NCBI GenBank assembly: GCA_021298815.1
Contig: JAJTHE010000043.1
Location: 1-64,000, forward strand
Length of the DNA stretch: 64,000 bases
Source: Betaproteobacteria bacterium
GTDB lineage: Bacteria > Pseudomonadota > Gammaproteobacteria > Burkholderiales > CAIKXV01
Direction of reading: 5' to 3'
A program made the position numbers and the translations under genes. Below the pieces are notes generated by a model. The model saw only the letters and a program-made list of their open reading frames with translations, did not search any database and had not been told where the DNA came from. This document shows positions 60,999 through 64,000 of the stretch, one piece after another (the first letter of the stretch is position 1; each line of letters begins with the position of its first letter).

Positions 60999-62417
60999 TC
61001 AGCGCGGGAACGCGTCGATCAGTGCGCGGGCTGCGTCGGGTGCCTGGTCGAGCGTATCCACCGCGTCGGCCAGCCGGTCCGCCGCGGCATCGCCTGCGCC
61101 CAGCCCGAAGCGCAGGCAGCCGCGCAGCTTGGCCCGCTGTTCCTCGCGCGTCATCGGTTCCTGCGGGCTGCCCTTGATCGTGTCGCTGCCCACCTCGATC
61201 ACCCCGCCGTCGGCGAGCACCACCTTCACCCGGGCCGGCTCGATCGCGGTCGGGTCGATGGACGGATCGTCGACGATGGTGGTCCTGGCGGTGAGCATGC
61301 CGACCTCCGGGGCCGAGATCATCGACTTCAGGTAGGACTCGAGGTCGACCCTGCCGTCGAGCAGCGCGCGCGCGAAGCCGTAGGCGATGTTGAACTGTGC
61401 ATGGACCACGTCGTTGCGCGCCGGATCGTAGGGCGTGCCGACGGTCAGCCAGTTCACGTGGCCGATGCGGATCTCGATCGAATGCACGTCCGACGGGCGG
61501 ATGCCGCGCGCATGCAGCCCGATGCCCAGGCCGATGGCGGTGTGGTTGCAGCGGCAGCAGGGATAGGGCTTGAAGCTGTACTCCGGCACCCGCCAGCGCT
61601 CGCCCAGGCCGTCGGTGAGCAGCCCGGGATGCACGTCGTCGCCTTCGTACAGGGCGAACAGGCCGGCATTGCCCTCCAGCGTGCGGCGCGTGCCGGTGAG
61701 GCCGTCGGCACCCAGGAAGGCGCCCAGCACCGCGGCGCGCGCGGCGAAGCCGGCGCCGATGCGCTTGGACAGCACGCCGTCGCGCATGCTCTGCGCGGAG
61801 CCGCTGGCCTGGTGGTAGGCGAAGCCGAGCCCGTTGGCGATGCCCTCGCCATCGAGCCCGAGCAGGCGCCCGGCGGCGATCGACGCCGCCACCGTGCCCG
61901 ACACCATGGTCGGGTGCCAGCCGCGGCCCAGGCTGTTGTGGCAGGCGAGGCCGAGCCGCGCATGCAGTTCGGCACCGATCGCGAAGGCGAGGATGAAGTC
62001 GCGGCCGCTGACCGGCCCTGCATCCTCGGCGGTGGCGAGCAGGGTCGGCAGCACCACGCAGCTGGTGTGTACCCGTGCCGGATCGTGCTGGTCGTCGAAG
62101 TCGAGGGCATGCGCGGCGGCGCCGTTGGCGAGCGCGGCGGTCGGCGGCGAGAAGCGCCGCATGCCGAGCAGGCCGGTCGCGCTGCCGGCCTGTTCCCAGC
62201 GCGACAGGCGTGCCAGCAGTCCCGGGATGCCGGGCGCCTGCGAGGCCCCGGCGATCGCACCGAGGGTGTCCAGGATCAGCGCCTTGCTGGTGTCCACCAC
62301 GGCGGCCGGCAGCCGGTCGTACTGCCAGCCGGCGATGCGGTCGCACAGTTCGCGCGAGTAACCGTCCGGGAGGCCGAGCGCGGGGCGCGCGCCGGAAGGG
62401 CTGCTGTCATCGGGCAT
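60999..62417 (-). CDS. MmgE/PrpD family protein
   Basis: 472 residues of the PrpD/MmgE/iron-regulated family, which includes 2-methylcitrate dehydratase and cis-aconitate decarboxylase. Segments are TSKALILDTLGAIAGAS, NGAAAHALDFDDQHD (the typical AHxLDFDD), RGWHPTMVSGTVAASIAAGRLL, SFKPYPCCRCNHTAIGL and RTTIVDDPSI. The CCRC cluster and the missing citrate-metabolism neighbours suggest a substrate other than methylcitrate. It starts at ATG 62417, divergent from the selenoprotein gene at 62506, with an 88-bp shared promoter region. It converges on the Bug gene at 60989 with a 9-bp gap. Confidence 0.87.
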   Translation of the reverse strand: MPDDSSPSGARPALGLPDGYSRELCDRIAGWQYDRLPAAVVDTSKALILDTLGAIAGASQAPGIPGLLARLSRWEQAGSATGLLGMRRFSPPTAALANGAAAHALDFDDQHDPARVHTSCVVLPTLLATAEDAGPVSGRDFILAFAIGAELHARLGLACHNSLGRGWHPTMVSGTVAASIAAGRLLGLDGEGIANGLGFAYHQASGSAQSMRDGVLSKRIGAGFAARAAVLGAFLGADGLTGTRRTLEGNAGLFALYEGDDVHPGLLTDGLGERWRVPEYSFKPYPCCRCNHTAIGLGIGLHARGIRPSDVHSIEIRIGHVNWLTVGTPYDPARNDVVHAQFNIAYGFARALLDGRVDLESYLKSMISAPEVGMLTARTTIVDDPSIDPTAIEPARVKVVLADGGVIEVGSDTIKGSPQEPMTREEQRAKLRGCLRFGLGAGDAAADRLADAVDTLDQAPDAARALIDAFPR

Positions 62418-62505
62418 CGTGTGCCTCCGGAAGGGTCTGTGGCGCAGTGGCCATGATAACTTCCCGGACATCGCCGCGCATGCCCGCGCGGTGCAAGGAG
62501 CACTG

Positions 62506-64000
62506 ATGTCCGACTTCCGAGACACGACGCACGACGATGCCCGCGATGCGATGCTCACCGTCGTGGATCCGGTGCCGCCGCGCCACCCGCCTGCCGGCAC
62601 GACGATGGCGCGGCCATCGGTGTCGCTGGCCGGTGCGACCGTCGGCTTCATCGACAACTCGAAACCCAACTTCTCGTTCCTGGCCGACGACCTGGAGTCG
62701 CTGCTGCGCGAGCGGTTCGGCGTCGCGCGGGTGGTGCGCCACCGCAAGCCCAACGCATCGATCGGTGCCGAGCCGCAGGTGCTCGACCGCCTGGCCTCCG
62801 AGTGCGCGGTGGTGGTCAGCGGTTCCGGCGACTGAGGGTCCTGTGCGTCGTGGAGTGTCCACGACTCCGTCTCGATCGGCCGCCGCGGGGCGTTCGGCAT
62901 CAGCATCTGCTCGACCGCCTTCACCGGCCTGGCACGGGCCCAGGCCAAGGCGCTGGGTGCGCCCGGGCAGCCGCTGCTGGTGATCGACCATCCGTTCGGC
63001 TCGCGTTCGCGGGCCGAGGTGTCCGCGCTGGCCGAATCGCTGGTCGAGCGCATCGCCGAGGCGGTGCGCCTCGCGGGCGAGGGCGATGCCATGCATGCGC
63101 CCTCGTCCTCGCCCGCGTTGCCGCATGCCGGGGAGGCGGCGGTCGGAGCGGCGAGGGCGGATGCGCGGCGGCTGGCACTGCCCGCGGACATCGAAGCCGT
63201 CCACCACGCCTGCCATGAGCGCCGCTGGAGCGACGGCCTGCCGGTGATCCCGCCGACGCCGACGCGCGTCGCGCGACTGATGGCCGGTACGCGGCGGCGG
63301 CCGGACGAGGTGGTCGCGACGCTGGCCCCGGGGTTCGGCGCAGCGACCGTCGAGCTGATCGCGGCCAATGCGGTGATGGCCGGCTGCGTCGCCGCGCACC
63401 TGCCCGTGCTGATCGCCGCGGTCGAGGCGGCCGCCGATCCCGCCTTCAACCTGCAGGCAGTGCAGTCGACCACCAACCCGGTCACCACCTGGCTGGTCGT
63501 CAACGGTCCGATCGCGGCCGCCCTCGGCATGAACGCCGGTGGCAATTGCCTGGGCCAGGGCAACCTGGCCAATGCCACGCTGGGCCGTGCGCTGCGCCTG
63601 GTCATGCAGAACATCGGCGGTGCATGGCCGGGCGACATGGACCGGGCGACCCACGGGCAGCCGGGCAAGTACCTGTTCTGCTGCGCCGAGAACGAGGCGG
63701 CGAGCCCGTGGCAGCCGCTGCATGTCGATCGCGGCTTTGCCCTGCGCGACAGCACGGTCACCGTGGTCGGCGCGTCGGGCACGCTCAACCTGAACACGCA
63801 CAGCAAGGATGCCGACGAACTGATCGCCTGCATCGCGCGCTCGATGGCCTACCCGGCGAGCAACGACTACCACTACTGCGGCGAGCCCTGGATGATCCTG
63901 TCCCCGGAACATGCAGCGGTGCTGGCGAATCATGGCTACGCGAAGGCCGTCGTGAAGCGCCTGCTCTGGGAGCAGTCGACCATGGCGGCCGGCGAGTTCG
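62506..64000 (+). CDS. UGSC-family selenoprotein with in-frame UGA (partial, runs off the window)
   Basis: AAGGAG at 62495-62500 and ATG 62506 open a frame that meets TGA at 62833-62835 and then stays open to base 64000. Read as selenocysteine, codon 110 gives VVVSGSGD-Sec-GSC-ASWSVHDSV, matching the UGSC (seleno)protein family, which has Sec or Cys at this place. A stem-loop of bSECIS type lies at 62847-62865. Coding signal continues after the TGA without change: GAFGISICSTAFTGLARAQA, LLVIDHPFGSRSR, then a second domain from about residue 225 (WSDGLPVIPPTPTRVARLM, GGNCLGQGNLANATLGRAL, CCAENEAASPWQPLHVDRGF). The molecular function of the family is not established. At least 498 codons lie in the window. 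Confidence 0.85.
62833..62835 (+). other. In-frame TGA read as selenocysteine (Sec110)
   Basis: TGA sits in the context GGC GAC TGA GGG TCC TGT, giving Gly-Asp-Sec-Gly-Ser-Cys. The Sec-x-x-Cys spacing is a classic redox motif. The frame on both sides has the same codon bias and the protein family conserves residues across the codon. Confidence 0.8.
62847..62865 (+). promoter_or_regulatory. Predicted bacterial SECIS element
   Basis: GTCGTGGA (62847-62854), loop GTG, TCCACGAC (62858-62865): a perfect 8-bp stem starting 11 nt after the UGA, with the apical loop about 20 nt from it, as in bSECIS elements bound by SelB. The loop carries G near its 5' side (AGTGT if the A-T pair opens). The stem is coding sequence in the same frame. 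Confidence 0.75.

Noticed and set aside
62506-62835. A short 109-residue ORF or a pseudogene ending at TGA 62835
   Set aside because: The frame continues in phase with conserved family residues, and a SECIS-like stem follows; selenocysteine recoding explains both.

Overview
The window is a high-GC chromosomal segment that looks like a betaproteobacterium of the order Burkholderiales. The evidence is the riboflavin/nusB/thiL/pgpA/pncC gene order, a RibB fused to a degenerate GTP-cyclohydrolase II domain, a VPLPA-type (PEP-CTERM) surface protein, and seven separate Bug-type (TctC) solute receptors with no TctA/TctB permease genes in view. I saw no tRNA, rRNA, CRISPR array, insertion sequence or phage gene. 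Coding density is very high, and no gap exceeds about 225 bp.

Layout. 1-6388: housekeeping run with the ribE tail, an AIM24 protein, ribB(X), ribH, nusB, a small membrane protein, thiL, pgpA, pncC and a polysaccharide-deacetylase-fold protein, closed by a strong terminator. 6450-8771: SOS cluster lexA-recA-recX, whose predicted promoter and LexA box run right up to the lexA ATG. 8846-14388: a Bug receptor, a frameshifted opine-dehydrogenase gene, alaS and an unknown exported protein. 14404-19583: a TetR repressor divergent from a DevC/MacB-like ABC permease, ATPase, membrane-fusion protein and outer-membrane lipoprotein, with a perfect operator palindrome between them. 19600-24209: Bug receptor, second deacetylase-fold protein, ketopantoate-reductase-like protein, zinc-ribbon/HExxH membrane protein and VPLPA-CTERM protein.

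24374-34540 is a six-gene minus-strand operon. In transcription order it encodes a circularly permuted ATP-grasp protein, an alpha-E protein, a transglutaminase-DUF2126 giant, an ATP-grasp/alpha-E fusion, a transglutaminase-like protein and the proteasome homologue Anbu. This is a predicted peptide-ligation and degradation system whose substrate is unknown. Next come a DUF72 protein and relA (34654-37996).

38007-64000 is an accessory catabolic region. It holds LysR regulators, an ACMSD-type amidohydrolase, three Gfo/Idh/MocA oxidoreductases, a two-component flavin monooxygenase, a triple RidA-like protein, five of the Bug receptors, and an operon with hydantoinase/oxoprolinase A and B, a threonine-synthase-fold PLP enzyme and an Asp/Glu/hydantoin-racemase-superfamily enzyme. 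It ends with an MmgE/PrpD protein divergent from a gene read through an in-frame TGA.

The last gene (62506 to the window edge) is the most easily missed item. A TGA at codon 110 sits in an Asp-Sec-Gly-Ser-Cys motif, is followed by a perfect 8-bp stem-loop at bSECIS distance, and the frame stays open to the window end. I read it as a UGSC-family selenoprotein rather than a short ORF or pseudogene.
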